A stretch of DNA of 64,000 nucleotides from assembly GCA_041662605.1 (NCBI GenBank), contig JBAZSD010000018.1, forward strand, positions 22,626-86,625, read 5' to 3'. Source of the stretch: Desulfomonilaceae bacterium. Its GTDB lineage: Bacteria > Desulfobacterota > Desulfomonilia > Desulfomonilales > Desulfomonilaceae. Of the stretch, positions 27,951-37,492 are shown piece by piece; the stretch's first letter is position 1, and the number at the start of each line of letters is the position of its first letter. The translations under genes and the position numbers were made by a program. The notes under the pieces were generated by a model that did not search any database, was not told where the DNA came from, and saw only the letters and a list, made by a program, of their open reading frames with translations.

Positions 27951-28541
27951 GTGAAAAACACTGCTTGCAAATGCGAATCGCCTAAAGATTACGCCAAAGA
28001 TTATGTCAAACGGCTGATTGCTTTACTCAACAACCTGAACCTGGAGGAAGTCGAAAAAGTGGTTCAGTTGTTTCTGGACGCCAGAGAAAAAGGAGCCACA
28101 ATCTTTTTCCTGGGAAACGGGGGGAGCGCCGCGACCGCGTGCCACTTTTCAAACGACATGGGAGTATGCGCATCTCCGGAGGGCAAGAAGCCGTTCCGGG
28201 CCATTAGCCTTGCGGCGAACATGGCCTATGTAACTTGTCTGGGTAACGACATTGGATATGAGAACATATTTGTAGGACAACTCCGGAATTTAATGCGTCC
28301 CGGAGACATTGTGGTCGGTATTTCCGCAAGCGGGAACTCCCCTAACGCTGTAAACGCACTCGATTACGCAAATCAGAATGGCGCGACATCTGTCGCTATA
28401 GTGGGTTTTCACGGAGGGGTCATGAAAAGAAGGGCGCAATATGTAATTCATATCGAATCCGACAGGGGAGAGTACGGACCCGTCGAAGACGTGCACATGG
28501 CCCTGGATCATCTTATTTCAACATATCTAGCGCAAGTATAA
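27951..28541 (+). CDS. gmhA: SIS-domain phosphoheptose isomerase-like protein (GmhA family)
   Basis: 196 aa from the GTG at 27951, which has AGGGGG 5 nt upstream; upstream in-frame codons lack a site. SIS motifs are FFLGNGGSAATACHFSNDMG, ISASGNSPNAVNAL near residue 120 and the C-terminal EDVHMALDHL. GmhA converts sedoheptulose 7-phosphate to D-glycero-heptose 7-phosphate for LPS core. The other heptose genes are not in the window, so a related sugar-phosphate SIS isomerase is possible. Confidence 0.85.
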   Translation: MKNTACKCESPKDYAKDYVKRLIALLNNLNLEEVEKVVQLFLDAREKGATIFFLGNGGSAATACHFSNDMGVCASPEGKKPFRAISLAANMAYVTCLGNDIGYENIFVGQLRNLMRPGDIVVGISASGNSPNAVNALDYANQNGATSVAIVGFHGGVMKRRAQYVIHIESDRGEYGPVEDVHMALDHLISTYLAQV

Positions 28542-28546
28542 GTTTC

Positions 28547-28566
28547 ACCCTCGATATATCGAGGGT
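28547..28566. terminator. Perfect 20-bp palindrome after gmhA
   Basis: ACCCTCGATATATCGAGGGT starts 6 bp after the gmhA stop. It could fold as a hairpin at the transcript end, but it has essentially no loop and no following T-run, so a protein-binding palindrome is as likely. Confidence 0.4.
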
Positions 28567-28622
28567 CAGAAATCAACCCAAAATTTGGCTCGTGTATAAA
28601 CCACACTTTGAGTAGAATGATG

Positions 28623-28916
28623 TCATGGTTCTAGGTAGATCGGAGCGCCAAGTTCCTGAATACGGAAATTCTCAAACACATGATGACCGTCATAGTCAAG
28701 AACGCGCAAGTCACTCTCCTGGTGAAGGTCTCCCATCACCGCATTGAAGTGGCGCCCATACTTTTGTTTAAGGAGTTCTACCGGGACCCCATAAGCTACA
28801 AACTTCTTCACGCCGTTGGTCTTGAGCTGCCCTACCAGTCGTTCGTCGGTAAGAGAATCGTATGAAGTGAGGATCAAGATCGGTCCGGAACCCGTAAAAA
28901 AGATTCCCGCTTTCAT
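28623..28916 (-). CDS. Conserved-looking small cytosolic protein, unknown function
   Basis: 97 aa. AAGGAGGG upstream of the ATG is a strong ribosome site. It starts MKAGIFFTGSGPILILTSYD and has an alpha/beta composition without membrane segments or cysteines (AVMGDLHQESDLRVLDYDGH in the middle). Stand-alone on the minus strand between gmhA and the nuclease pair. I recall similar short proteins in anaerobic deltaproteobacteria but no function; no motif can be named. Confidence 0.7.
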   Translation of the reverse strand: MKAGIFFTGSGPILILTSYDSLTDERLVGQLKTNGVKKFVAYGVPVELLKQKYGRHFNAVMGDLHQESDLRVLDYDGHHVFENFRIQELGAPIYLEP

Positions 28917-29119
28917 GGGACACCCTCCTTTCGTAGGCTAGAAAGATGTTCTGCCTCAATTCAATCCTTATTCTTTTTTCTTAGACACTTATTTGAACAA
29001 AGAGTTCATTTCGGGCATCTTCTTGAAATGTTACGGAAACATGGTAGAGTTCAGTTCCCCTACCCAAAGGGCTTCCCAACTCTACAAGGGAAAGATTGAG
29101 AAACTGGCTGGAGAGGTTC

Positions 29120-30214
29120 ATGAAGTTTGTTCACACCGCTGACTGGCAGATCGGCATGAGAGCTGATTCGATAGGAGATCGCGCTCCCCGGGTTAGGGAG
29201 GAACGTCTAGCGGCCGCCAGGCGAGTCATGGACGTGGCCAAGTCAGAGAACGCTGATTTCATATTAGTCGCGGGTGATATCTTTGAAGACAACGCAGTGG
29301 ACCGGAGGTTGGTCCAAAAGGTCGCAGACATACTTCGATCATTTCCCGGGCCGGTCCTGATCATTCCAGGCAATCACGACCCCTTGCTTCCTGGCTCGGT
29401 GTGGGAACACCCGGCCTGGGGGGCGCCTAATGTTACAGTGCTCAGGGAGGAGGGATGTATTGAAATCGCTGAGGCGTTAGTCTATCCATGCCCGCTTAAA
29501 GAAAAGCGATCTACTGCCAACCCCACGGCATGGATACCAAAAGAAGATGTCGGCCGTATCAGAATAGGACTGGCCCACGGAACTGTCGAAGGCATTCGTC
29601 AGGATGAGCCTGATTCCCCGATCCCAAGAGACGCTCCCCAACGGACAGGGTTGGACTATCTGGCTATAGGCCACTGGCATTCTTTCGCTTCATACCCCGA
29701 CTCTGATGGAAATGTCCGGATGGCCTATTCTGGAACGCATGAAACCACCAAATTCGGCGAACGTGACAGCGGTAATGTTTTAGTAGTTGAAATAGAATCC
29801 CATGGGAAGGCGCCCAAGATAAGGCCGGTCAAATCAGGTGGTCTAAACTGGATTTCTGTTGCCGAAGAATTGATCAAACAGGGAGACATAAAGCGCCTGA
29901 AGGATGCGCTTGAATCGTTGGCCAGTCCTTTCCAGACTCTGATTCAGTTAACCATATCCGGTATTTTGAACATGGAGGAACGATCGGAGTTGGAGCACAT
30001 TGAGCAGATGCTTGAGTCGAGGTTTTTCTGGAGTGACATCGACTCCTGCCAATTGAAGGCCGCTCCTACCGATTGTTCATGGATCGACGATCTTGGACAG
30101 GGTGTCATTCAACAAGCCGCCCTTCGTCTGTTACAGGACTCTGAAAATAGGCCGGAAGTTACGCAGTTAGCCCTATCGCGACTTTACACCATAGTAAAGG
30201 GGGTCCCGAAATGA
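29120..30214 (+). CDS. YhaO/SbcD-like DNA repair metallophosphoesterase
   Basis: 364 aa from the ATG at 29120 (MKFVHTADW); GGAGAGG precedes it, and the longer TTG start at 29096 adds eight unrelated residues. Calcineurin-like phosphoesterase motifs are HTADWQIG, VAGDIFED, IPGNHDP and later IGLAHGT and IGHWHS. Motif I has Gln where SbcD/Mre11 usually has His, a form I associate with the YhaO branch. It is predicted to be a Mn-dependent nuclease. Its stop overlaps the start of the SbcC/YhaN-like ATPase by 4 bp, giving a two-subunit Mre11-Rad50-type complex. Confidence 0.85.
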   Translation: MKFVHTADWQIGMRADSIGDRAPRVREERLAAARRVMDVAKSENADFILVAGDIFEDNAVDRRLVQKVADILRSFPGPVLIIPGNHDPLLPGSVWEHPAWGAPNVTVLREEGCIEIAEALVYPCPLKEKRSTANPTAWIPKEDVGRIRIGLAHGTVEGIRQDEPDSPIPRDAPQRTGLDYLAIGHWHSFASYPDSDGNVRMAYSGTHETTKFGERDSGNVLVVEIESHGKAPKIRPVKSGGLNWISVAEELIKQGDIKRLKDALESLASPFQTLIQLTISGILNMEERSELEHIEQMLESRFFWSDIDSCQLKAAPTDCSWIDDLGQGVIQQAALRLLQDSENRPEVTQLALSRLYTIVKGVPK

Positions 30215-32919
30215 TTGTTGAGTCAATTGGCGTCTGTTATTGGCGGAACATGCTTCGGGAAAAAGTCGTGGGACCATTTTCAGAATGCCTCAATGTGGTG
30301 TACGCTTCCAACGGCTCAGGAAAGTCATCCCTTTTCGAAGCCTTAAGGAGAGGTTTGATTGACAGACATAATGTCAAGGGAGAAGACATTAACGAGATTC
30401 AACCCTGGGGGCGGGATCTCGCGCCCAGAGTAGTGGTTGAGTTTAAACACAAGGGCCATTCTTACCGGATAACCAAGCAGTTTATACAGAGCGTCAGTTC
30501 AGTACTGGAGGAAATGCAGGCCGGCCGGTACAATCCGATTAAGCAGGGGCTAAAGGCTGATGAAGCGGTTCGCGAGATGCTAACCAGGAATCCGCCTGCC
30601 AAGGGATTGTCGAGAGTTGAACACTGGGGATGGGCTCAGGCTCTGTGGGCCCCGCAGGGAAGACTTGCTCTCGACCAGTTGTCCAATGATGTCCTTCACG
30701 ATATTCGAGACACTCTGAGCGCTCATCTCACATCCAACGGCTCATCCCGTGTGGAAAAGGAGATTAACAGGCTCTATGCCATGTATTTCACAGGCGCCGG
30801 AAAACTGAAAAAAGGTAAAGACGCCCCGGCAAGCGTTACGTTCAGGCAGGACCTTGAAAAGACTCGAACCGACTTGATTCAGGCGAAGGATCGATATGAA
30901 TCTTTTCAAAGGACATCGGCTGAGGTTGAAAAATGTCGGCTTCTTACAGCGAAGGCCAGGCTGGAATTGGATCGGATAGAGGGATTGCTGTCGACCACAG
31001 AATCAAGCTTGAAAGAATATCGTGAGCTGAAGGCCGCCCGGAGTGAAAACGACAGCAGCGCCAAGATTCACGCGGGTAAGTTTGCGGCGCTGAACACTAC
31101 CATCGAACAGATAGCCAAAACAGAAAATGACATCGCCATAGGGCGAATAGAATTAGAACAGCTTGCCAAAGATTTGGAACAAAAGGGAAAAGAATTCGAA
31201 ATCGCCGAGGATAATCTCACGAATTGTCAGGAAGACCTCGACAGGATCAAGACGCTGGAGAACGAAGTTAACGATATGACAATTCTCGCCGAGTCAGCTC
31301 GTTCCTATTCTGACATCTGTCCGAAACTGACGGCTCTCGAAGAAAAGTTGACCCGGATTTCTGTAGCCAGGGAACGCCTCACACAGCTTGAATTGCAAAG
31401 AAAGTCTGTAAAATCCCCGAATGAAGAGACACTGAAGGCTATTGGAATTGCCATGAGGGACCGTGATGACACGAATCTCAGAATAGACGCCTCTTTAATG
31501 CATGTGGAAGTCATTGCTGAAACAGGACTGACGGTTGATGTGCTGAAGGGCGATGACACGGGGGCGGTCAACGTCCTGTCTGGAGAGGTCACAGCATTCA
31601 GGGGATCTCCTGAAGTAAGCGTCCGAATCCCTGACGTGGCGACGATCAGGGCTTGGGGTCCGACCGGATCAATCGACGAACTCAGGGAGAAACTTTCCAA
31701 GACACAAAAGAAAATATCGCAATTGTCTGAGCCCTATGGGACTACCGATCTAACCGAGCTTGAGAAACTTTCCGGTCGGGCCAACGAAATAGCCCGAAAC
31801 ATTCGTGAGGCGGAGCTGGAAATCAAAACATTGTTGGGCAAAGTTAAGCTCAATGTCCTGGAACATGAAAGAGCGTCTTTGGAACACAACCGGGAGGTGA
31901 TTTTAGAGCATTATCCCGAGTGGGTGTCAAATTCGCCGGACTGGGAAAATCTGAAAAAGAAAGCTGATAAATTGGCCGAATCGCACGCAGCGCAAAGGGA
32001 GCAAGCGTCAAAAAATCTGGAGGACGCCAGGAAACTGCGTGGTAATCTGGACAAGAGACTGGGAGTATTAAGGACGAAAATTGAAGGAGTAGAAAAAGCG
32101 ATCGGGGAAAATGAGAAACGACTCAATGGTCTGAACAAGGACAACAAAACCCCGGAGCAACGCAAAAACGAGCTGAACGAAATTTCCATGAGTTGGAACG
32201 CAGCGAAAAGCAAATTGGAAGATTTGCAAAACCAGCTAAAGAAGTTTGATCAAGACCCTGAAGCCTTGGCTAAGAAGCTGATATCAGCAAAAACTCAGGC
32301 TGAAAATCATTACGGACAATGCAAGGATCAGGAGAGCATGGCAATTGGGAGCCTCAAAGTCCTTAGCGAAGGCGGTTCATATTCCGAGTTGGCTAAAGCT
32401 CATGAAACGATTGTTCAACTGGAGAAGAGCATCCAGCGTGAGGAGCTTGATCAGGATGCGATTCGCCTGTTGCATGACACGATAGATAGCGTGCGTAAGG
32501 AGGCGTTGTCGTCTGTTTCACGACCCGTAGAGGATGCGGCAACGAAGACTTTGAATTACATTTGCGGGGCCGGCTTGGGACAGGTCCGTCTTGGAGACAT
32601 GTTTCAGCCGTCAGAGCTTATGCCTGAATTGTGTGACTTCAATGTCGGGGTTACAAGTCTTTCAGGCGGAGAACGGGAACAGCTTTACTTTGCTGTTAGG
32701 CTGGCCCTGGCCGACGTCCTGGCTCAGGATGAAAGACAGCTCGTTGTTCTCGATGATGTACTTACCGCTACTGACTCCATGCGGCTGGGGAGGGTCCTCG
32801 ATGTTTTGGAGGACAGCGCAAAGAGACTTCAGATAATCCTGTTGACCTGCCATCCGGAGCGGTACCAGCGCCTGTCATCAGCCCGGTTTTTCGATTTTAA
32901 CGCAACCCGGGATTGCTAG
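30211..32919 (+). CDS. YhaN/SbcC-like SMC-type ATPase
   Basis: 902 aa. Walker A YASNGSGKSSLFEAL near residue 34, a long coiled-coil region (about 200-800) rich in Glu/Lys/Leu, then the ABC signature LSGGEREQLYFAVRLALAD near residue 820 and Walker B LVVLDDVL. A CxxC zinc hook, which joins Rad50/SbcC coils, is not visible, agreeing with the YhaN-type rather than true SbcC. It should tether and gate the upstream nuclease in an ATP-dependent way. Stop-start overlap with that gene shows translational coupling. Confidence 0.85.
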   Translation: MIVESIGVCYWRNMLREKVVGPFSECLNVVYASNGSGKSSLFEALRRGLIDRHNVKGEDINEIQPWGRDLAPRVVVEFKHKGHSYRITKQFIQSVSSVLEEMQAGRYNPIKQGLKADEAVREMLTRNPPAKGLSRVEHWGWAQALWAPQGRLALDQLSNDVLHDIRDTLSAHLTSNGSSRVEKEINRLYAMYFTGAGKLKKGKDAPASVTFRQDLEKTRTDLIQAKDRYESFQRTSAEVEKCRLLTAKARLELDRIEGLLSTTESSLKEYRELKAARSENDSSAKIHAGKFAALNTTIEQIAKTENDIAIGRIELEQLAKDLEQKGKEFEIAEDNLTNCQEDLDRIKTLENEVNDMTILAESARSYSDICPKLTALEEKLTRISVARERLTQLELQRKSVKSPNEETLKAIGIAMRDRDDTNLRIDASLMHVEVIAETGLTVDVLKGDDTGAVNVLSGEVTAFRGSPEVSVRIPDVATIRAWGPTGSIDELREKLSKTQKKISQLSEPYGTTDLTELEKLSGRANEIARNIREAELEIKTLLGKVKLNVLEHERASLEHNREVILEHYPEWVSNSPDWENLKKKADKLAESHAAQREQASKNLEDARKLRGNLDKRLGVLRTKIEGVEKAIGENEKRLNGLNKDNKTPEQRKNELNEISMSWNAAKSKLEDLQNQLKKFDQDPEALAKKLISAKTQAENHYGQCKDQESMAIGSLKVLSEGGSYSELAKAHETIVQLEKSIQREELDQDAIRLLHDTIDSVRKEALSSVSRPVEDAATKTLNYICGAGLGQVRLGDMFQPSELMPELCDFNVGVTSLSGGEREQLYFAVRLALADVLAQDERQLVVLDDVLTATDSMRLGRVLDVLEDSAKRLQIILLTCHPERYQRLSSARFFDFNATRDC

Positions 32920-32965
32920 CCAAACCACGAAGTCGCGAATACTGGCGCCAATCCTCAAGCGCGGG

Positions 32966-33199
32966 TTATCCGCCTGCCACAGGCGAAAACAAGACGAGTT
33001 GATCGCCTTCCACGAGTTCTCGGTTCGGCTTCGCCGCCCGTCCATTGACGATAATGACCTTGGGAGCGGAATCGGGAATCGCGAGAGTCTCCAGGACGTC
33101 CGCCACAGTGGCGCCCGGAGGCGCATCCAGGTAGAAAAGCTCCTCACCGTGGGGCGTCATGTCGCTGAAGGTCAACTGCAGTCTAACACCGATACGCAT
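32966..33199 (-). CDS. MoaD/ThiS-family sulfur carrier
   Basis: 77 aa beta-grasp protein ending in GG (LVLFSPVAGG), the C-terminal diglycine that is thiocarboxylated. The core reads ATVADVLETL and VIIVNGRAA. It directly follows the AOR gene (20 bp). It probably supplies sulfur for the dithiolene of the pterin cofactor of the adjacent enzyme, which is a common arrangement for tungsten AORs. Confidence 0.85.
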   Translation of the reverse strand: MRIGVRLQLTFSDMTPHGEELFYLDAPPGATVADVLETLAIPDSAPKVIIVNGRAAKPNRELVEGDQLVLFSPVAGG

Positions 33200-33219
33200 T
33201 GCAGCCGCTCCCGAAGAAT

Positions 33220-35055
33220 CTAGGCGAGTCCAAGCTCCCTGAGCTTTTCCTCAGTGGGAATTCCGTTAGTGTCCCATCCCCGTAGCCGGTAGTACTCATT
33301 CAACATCTCTTCCAGGTGACACACCATTCCCTTCGCCGGTCCATCGGGCATTGGCTCCGAGACAATGCGGGCCGGCAAGGTGTCGTCCTTCCGGGAAAAA
33401 CCTGCCCGTGAGAGAAAGAGGCGTTCGGCGTTGAAAATACGTTCTCCTGCGGCGCAGACTTCTTCCAACGAATAGTCCATGCCGGTAGCCGCGTTGAGCA
33501 ACTCGGTGATTCCTTCCGGCTTGATTGTCTCATCCGGTCGCACGTAGTTGCGCACTGAGAAGAATACGCACAATCCCGCGGCGTCGATGACACTGAACGC
33601 ATCCTGCCAATCTTTTACGATTTGGGGCTTGTCATGGTAGGTTAGTGGATCGAGCTGCTTGGGAACGCCCAGAAGCTCGATGTAGGCAGGGTCGCCTCTC
33701 ATGTGCGACGCGCCGATGGGGCTTGTCGCATAGGCCAGCCCCATACCTTGCTCCCCGCGCGGATCGTAGCCTGCAAATTCTTGGCCCTTGGCCACCATGG
33801 CGAATTCGGGCCGGCCGTAATGCCGCGCGAGACGCAGCGAACCCTGTGCGAGCAAATGACCGAAGTCCTGTCGACGCCCGGTCAGACGGGTAAGTTCCAC
33901 CACAGCCCGGGCGTCTCCGAATTTGAGATCGCGGCCAAGCCCGACATCTGAGGGCGAAATCAGTCCTTTCTCGCTCATTTCCATTGCGCACGCGATGGTC
34001 GCCCCCATGGTGATGGTGTCCATGCCCAACTCGTTGCAGATGTAGTTCGCCTTGGTCACCGCGGCAAGATCGTCTACCCCGCAATCACTTCCGAATGAAT
34101 ATACCGTTTCGTACTCCGGCCCTTCTCCTTCGCCGGCATAGGGACCGTCAGGCACTTTTGTGCCGCGTCCGCACGCTATGGGGCATGAGAAACAGGCCTT
34201 GGGTTTCACCAGGTACTGTTTAGTGAGCGCTCTGCCGTCGATTTTTTTCCATCCTTCGAACAGACCGGATTGGAAATTGCGTGTGGGAAACACACCGAAA
34301 TTCTGCGTGCCCACTGCGGTTATTGCAGTTCCCCATTCCCGCAGCGGGATCGGGCCTCCATGGAACGATTTCTTAAAACGGTCAAGAAACCCTGCGACGA
34401 GGGACTTGAATCGGTTCGGATCGGCCAGCTCGACTTTGCCTTCCCCTTTGACCGCGACTGCCTTCAGCTTCTTGAAGCCCATCACCGCGCCCACGCCGGA
34501 ACGTCCAGCCGCCCGGTGTCTGTCGTTCATGATGGAGGCGAACAGAACTCCCAATTCGCCTGCCGGGCCGATTACGGACGTCCTCGCCGACATGTCGGTT
34601 TCGGCTCGCACGGCTTCATCGGTTTCCGGCACATTTTTACCCCACAAATGTCCGGCGGGTCTCAGTTCGGCATGGGAACCGTTCATCCAGAGGTACACCG
34701 GTTCGGAAGACCTACCTCTGACGATTATCGAGTCCCACCCGGCCTTTTTGAGAACTGAGGGAAACTTGCCTCCGGAATTGCTACACGTTACGGCCCCGGT
34801 CAAAGGCGATTTGGTCATCACCATGTACCGGGCGCCGGTGGGAGCGGAGGTCCCGGTCAACGGGCCCGTGGCAAAGATCAGGTCGTTGCCTTCACTTAAA
34901 GGATCGACTTCAGGGTCTACAGTGTCGAGGAGGTGTTTGATACCCAGTCCGCGACCGCCGATGTAATCGCGGGCGGCTCGAGGGTCAAGGGGCCGCTCTT
35001 CAACGCGACCTGCGGTTAAATCCACCCACAAAACCTTACCGCGCCATCCGTACAT
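33220..35055 (-). CDS. Tungsten aldehyde:ferredoxin oxidoreductase (AOR family)
   Basis: 611 aa, standard length. It starts MYGWRGKVLWVDLTAG, the first AOR domain. The 4Fe-4S ligands are ACFSCPIACGR (CxxCxxxC near residue 290), and the fourth Cys is in AAGLCVFF near residue 503. Pterin-contact regions GGRGLG and SNSGGKFP are present. It oxidises an aldehyde to its acid (or the reverse) with ferredoxin as electron partner, using a W-bis-pyranopterin. It sits at the 3' end of the liv-aminotransferase-BKACE cluster with its MoaD-like protein, so an aldehyde made by the aminotransferase is a natural substrate. Confidence 0.92.
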   Translation of the reverse strand: MYGWRGKVLWVDLTAGRVEERPLDPRAARDYIGGRGLGIKHLLDTVDPEVDPLSEGNDLIFATGPLTGTSAPTGARYMVMTKSPLTGAVTCSNSGGKFPSVLKKAGWDSIIVRGRSSEPVYLWMNGSHAELRPAGHLWGKNVPETDEAVRAETDMSARTSVIGPAGELGVLFASIMNDRHRAAGRSGVGAVMGFKKLKAVAVKGEGKVELADPNRFKSLVAGFLDRFKKSFHGGPIPLREWGTAITAVGTQNFGVFPTRNFQSGLFEGWKKIDGRALTKQYLVKPKACFSCPIACGRGTKVPDGPYAGEGEGPEYETVYSFGSDCGVDDLAAVTKANYICNELGMDTITMGATIACAMEMSEKGLISPSDVGLGRDLKFGDARAVVELTRLTGRRQDFGHLLAQGSLRLARHYGRPEFAMVAKGQEFAGYDPRGEQGMGLAYATSPIGASHMRGDPAYIELLGVPKQLDPLTYHDKPQIVKDWQDAFSVIDAAGLCVFFSVRNYVRPDETIKPEGITELLNAATGMDYSLEEVCAAGERIFNAERLFLSRAGFSRKDDTLPARIVSEPMPDGPAKGMVCHLEEMLNEYYRLRGWDTNGIPTEEKLRELGLA

Positions 35056-35058
35056 CTC

Positions 35059-35790
35059 CTATTCGCTCCTTTCCGCGGTCACACTCTTCTTCATACCCAG
35101 GTAGGCGTCCTTGATCGATGGATCTCTGAGGAGTTCGGCTGAAGGGCCTTCCCGAACAATCCTTCCGGCTTCCAGGATGTAGGCGTATGTGGAGTTCTTG
35201 AGAGCCATTTCCACGGACTGCTCCACCAGGAGCATCGTGATCCGATTCCGCAACTCGGCAAGGACGCGATAGATTTCCTGCACGATGACCGGCGCAAGCC
35301 CCAGAGACAGTTCGTCTAAAATCAGAATGGAAGGGCGGCTCATCAACGCGCGACCGATGGCCAGCATCTGCTGTTCGCCACCGGACAACGTGCCCGCTCG
35401 CTGAGTCATCCTGTTCTTGAGGACAGGGAAAAGGGTGAGAACTTCGTCCATCGTTTGTGTGAGACTCTTTCGGCCTCGGGGCAGAAATGCGCCCATCATG
35501 AGATTGTCGGCCACGGTCATATCCACAAAGGTCCGTCTTCCTTCGGGAACTGTGGCCACGCCCAGGCGCGCTATCGCGTACGGCGGCATATTCTGTATCT
35601 CCCGATCTTCCAGCGTTACCGTACCCCTAGTCGCTGCCCTCAATCCGCTGATTACGCCGATCAAACTCGACTTGCCCGCGCCGTTGGCCCCCAATACGGT
35701 CACGGAGGAACCCTTGGGAACCTCCAGGGAAACGCCTCGCAACACCCGGTTTTCGCCGATGTTGGCCTCCAGATCCGTGAGTTTAAGCAT
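35059..35790 (-). CDS. livF: Liv-type ABC transporter ATP-binding protein LivF (second system)
   Basis: 243 aa. Walker A GANGAGKSSLIG, signature SGGEQQMLAIGRALM and Walker B ILILDELSLGLAP (Glu-Leu in place of the usual Glu-Pro). Its start overlaps the livG stop by 8 bp; its stop is 3 bp from AOR. Part of the IclR-linked cluster. Confidence 0.93.
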   Translation of the reverse strand: MLKLTDLEANIGENRVLRGVSLEVPKGSSVTVLGANGAGKSSLIGVISGLRAATRGTVTLEDREIQNMPPYAIARLGVATVPEGRRTFVDMTVADNLMMGAFLPRGRKSLTQTMDEVLTLFPVLKNRMTQRAGTLSGGEQQMLAIGRALMSRPSILILDELSLGLAPVIVQEIYRVLAELRNRITMLLVEQSVEMALKNSTYAYILEAGRIVREGPSAELLRDPSIKDAYLGMKKSVTAERSE

Positions 35791-36514
35791 CTGGCTGCTC
35801 TCCCAGGTAGGCCTTTATGACGAGCGGGTCCCGGCACACTTCTTCCGGTGAACCCTGAGAAATGAGACTCCCCTGATCCATTACCAGCACTCGGTCGCAC
35901 ACACTCATGATGGCTCCCATGATGTGCTCTATCCATATCACGGTGATATCGTACCGGTCGCGAATGGATTTGATGAGTTTAAGGGCTGTGTCCATTTCCA
36001 TGCTGTTGAGTCCCCCGAGGACTTCGTCCAGGAGTATCAGTTTCGGGTTCGCTCCAAGGGCTCGCGCCGACTCAAGGCGTTTTTTGTCGATGAGGTTGAG
36101 GCTTGCCGCATCCGACTCTTCCTTGCCGGCCAGGCCGGTCATTGCGAGCAGTTCCTCCGCTTCCTGTTTGCGGGCCGCTCCTTTAAGGTCTGGGCGGTTC
36201 TCCATCAGCGCGACGCACACATTTTCCATGCAGGTCATTTTAGCGAAGGGTCTGACGATCTGATAGGTTCTCGATATCCCCGACCTGCATATCTGATGAG
36301 GCTTGAGGCCTGTAATGTCCCGACCCTGAAACCAGATCGCGCCTCCATCCGGAGTAACGGCACCGGTTATAAGATTGAACATGGTGGTCTTACCGGCTCC
36401 GTTGGGCCCGATCATACCCAGGATCTCTCCGGGGTTCACCGAAAAACTCACGCTGTTGATGACTTTGACTCCTCCAAAGCGCTTGGAAATAGTTTTCACC
36501 TCAAGAAGGCTCAT
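35783..36514 (-). CDS. livG: Liv-type ABC transporter ATP-binding protein LivG (second system)
   Basis: 243 aa from the ATG at 36514 (MSLLEVKT), which has GGAGGG upstream and overlaps the livM stop by 4 bp. The longer open frame to 37162 is only the antisense-frame extension through livM and is rejected. Walker A GPNGAGKTTMFN is standard. The signature region reads SLNLIDKKRLESARALG and Walker B LILLDEVLGGLNS; the ESARAL and DEVLG forms are known in Liv systems for non-canonical substrates. C-terminal VIKAYLGEQ is the LivG tail. Confidence 0.92.
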   Translation of the reverse strand: MSLLEVKTISKRFGGVKVINSVSFSVNPGEILGMIGPNGAGKTTMFNLITGAVTPDGGAIWFQGRDITGLKPHQICRSGISRTYQIVRPFAKMTCMENVCVALMENRPDLKGAARKQEAEELLAMTGLAGKEESDAASLNLIDKKRLESARALGANPKLILLDEVLGGLNSMEMDTALKLIKSIRDRYDITVIWIEHIMGAIMSVCDRVLVMDQGSLISQGSPEEVCRDPLVIKAYLGEQPDA

Positions 36515-37479
36515 GTGGATCGTTTCCCTCCGGTGACTTTCTTCCACCAATTCACGGACAAACCCACAAGTCCTTGAGGCGCGAAGCGTGCGAAAACCAG
36601 GGCTACGCAGGCAAATACCAGCACGTGATACTTGTCGCTGAATTCCCGCACAAACTCGCTGAGGACCTCCAGGAGAAAGGCGCCCACGACAGGACCCGCC
36701 ATCGTGCCCAACCCTCCGATTACCGCCATCGCGAGCACGTGGAACATCATGTCCAGAGAGGGTATATGGGGAGTAATAAGCATGAGGTAATGCCCGTACA
36801 GCGACCCGGCCAGTCCCGCCATAGCGCCACTGATGACGAAGGCGTTGAGCCGAACCCTCGTTACATTGACTCCCAGAGATTGAGCCGCTGTTTCGTCGTT
36901 GAGCACCGCCCGAAACCGAAGCCCCATGTCTGAATTGATTATCCAGCTCACCAGCCAGACAACTCCCACCGCCGCAACGAGCATGATATAGAAGGCCGTT
37001 GTCTTGGAATAGGGCCCGACGATAAACGGCACCACCAATCCCATCGTGCCGCGAGTGACATCGTATTCGTTCTGGATTATTATGCGAACGATCTCGGAAA
37101 AAGCCAGCGTGGTAAGCGAGAGATAGATTCCCCCCATCCTGATGCACAATGCGCCCAGACACAGTGACAGGAGAGCGGCGGCCGCTACGCCCAACAAAAG
37201 CCCGAACAGCGGATGCAGCCCCAGCTTGGCCGAAAGTATCCCGCTAGTGTAACAACCGATTCCGGCGAACGCCGCATGCGCAAAAGAGACTTGCCCGGTA
37301 AAACCGGCAAGCAGGTTCCAGGAACTCGCCATCATGACGTAGAAGAGCCCCACAATAGCGCTGTTCAGCCAGTATGGTCCCAGCACGAAAGGCAGGCACG
37401 AGAACCCGGCAAGAATGACCAGCCACCCGGCTGATTCGCCTCCGAGGGGTTTACTGAAATCTTTTGCCGCAGCCTGCAT
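36511..37479 (-). CDS. livM: Liv-type ABC transporter permease LivM (second system)
   Basis: 322 aa, ten hydrophobic segments, with the motif LLAGFTGQVSFAHAAFAGIGCY and the EAA-like loop AVLNDETAAQSLGVN. Coupled to livG by a 4-bp overlap and 13 bp after livH. Channel subunit of the second Liv transporter. Confidence 0.92.
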   Translation of the reverse strand: MQAAAKDFSKPLGGESAGWLVILAGFSCLPFVLGPYWLNSAIVGLFYVMMASSWNLLAGFTGQVSFAHAAFAGIGCYTSGILSAKLGLHPLFGLLLGVAAAALLSLCLGALCIRMGGIYLSLTTLAFSEIVRIIIQNEYDVTRGTMGLVVPFIVGPYSKTTAFYIMLVAAVGVVWLVSWIINSDMGLRFRAVLNDETAAQSLGVNVTRVRLNAFVISGAMAGLAGSLYGHYLMLITPHIPSLDMMFHVLAMAVIGGLGTMAGPVVGAFLLEVLSEFVREFSDKYHVLVFACVALVFARFAPQGLVGLSVNWWKKVTGGKRST

Positions 37480-37492
37480 AATGGTTTCCCTA

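Noticed and set aside
34160..34966. Plus-strand open frame of 268 codons
   Set aside because: Antisense to the AOR gene, with no recognisable domain; composition effect.
36515..37162. N-terminal extension of livG up to 37162
   Set aside because: It runs through livM in another frame; the real livG starts at 36514 with a ribosome site and the ATGA overlap.
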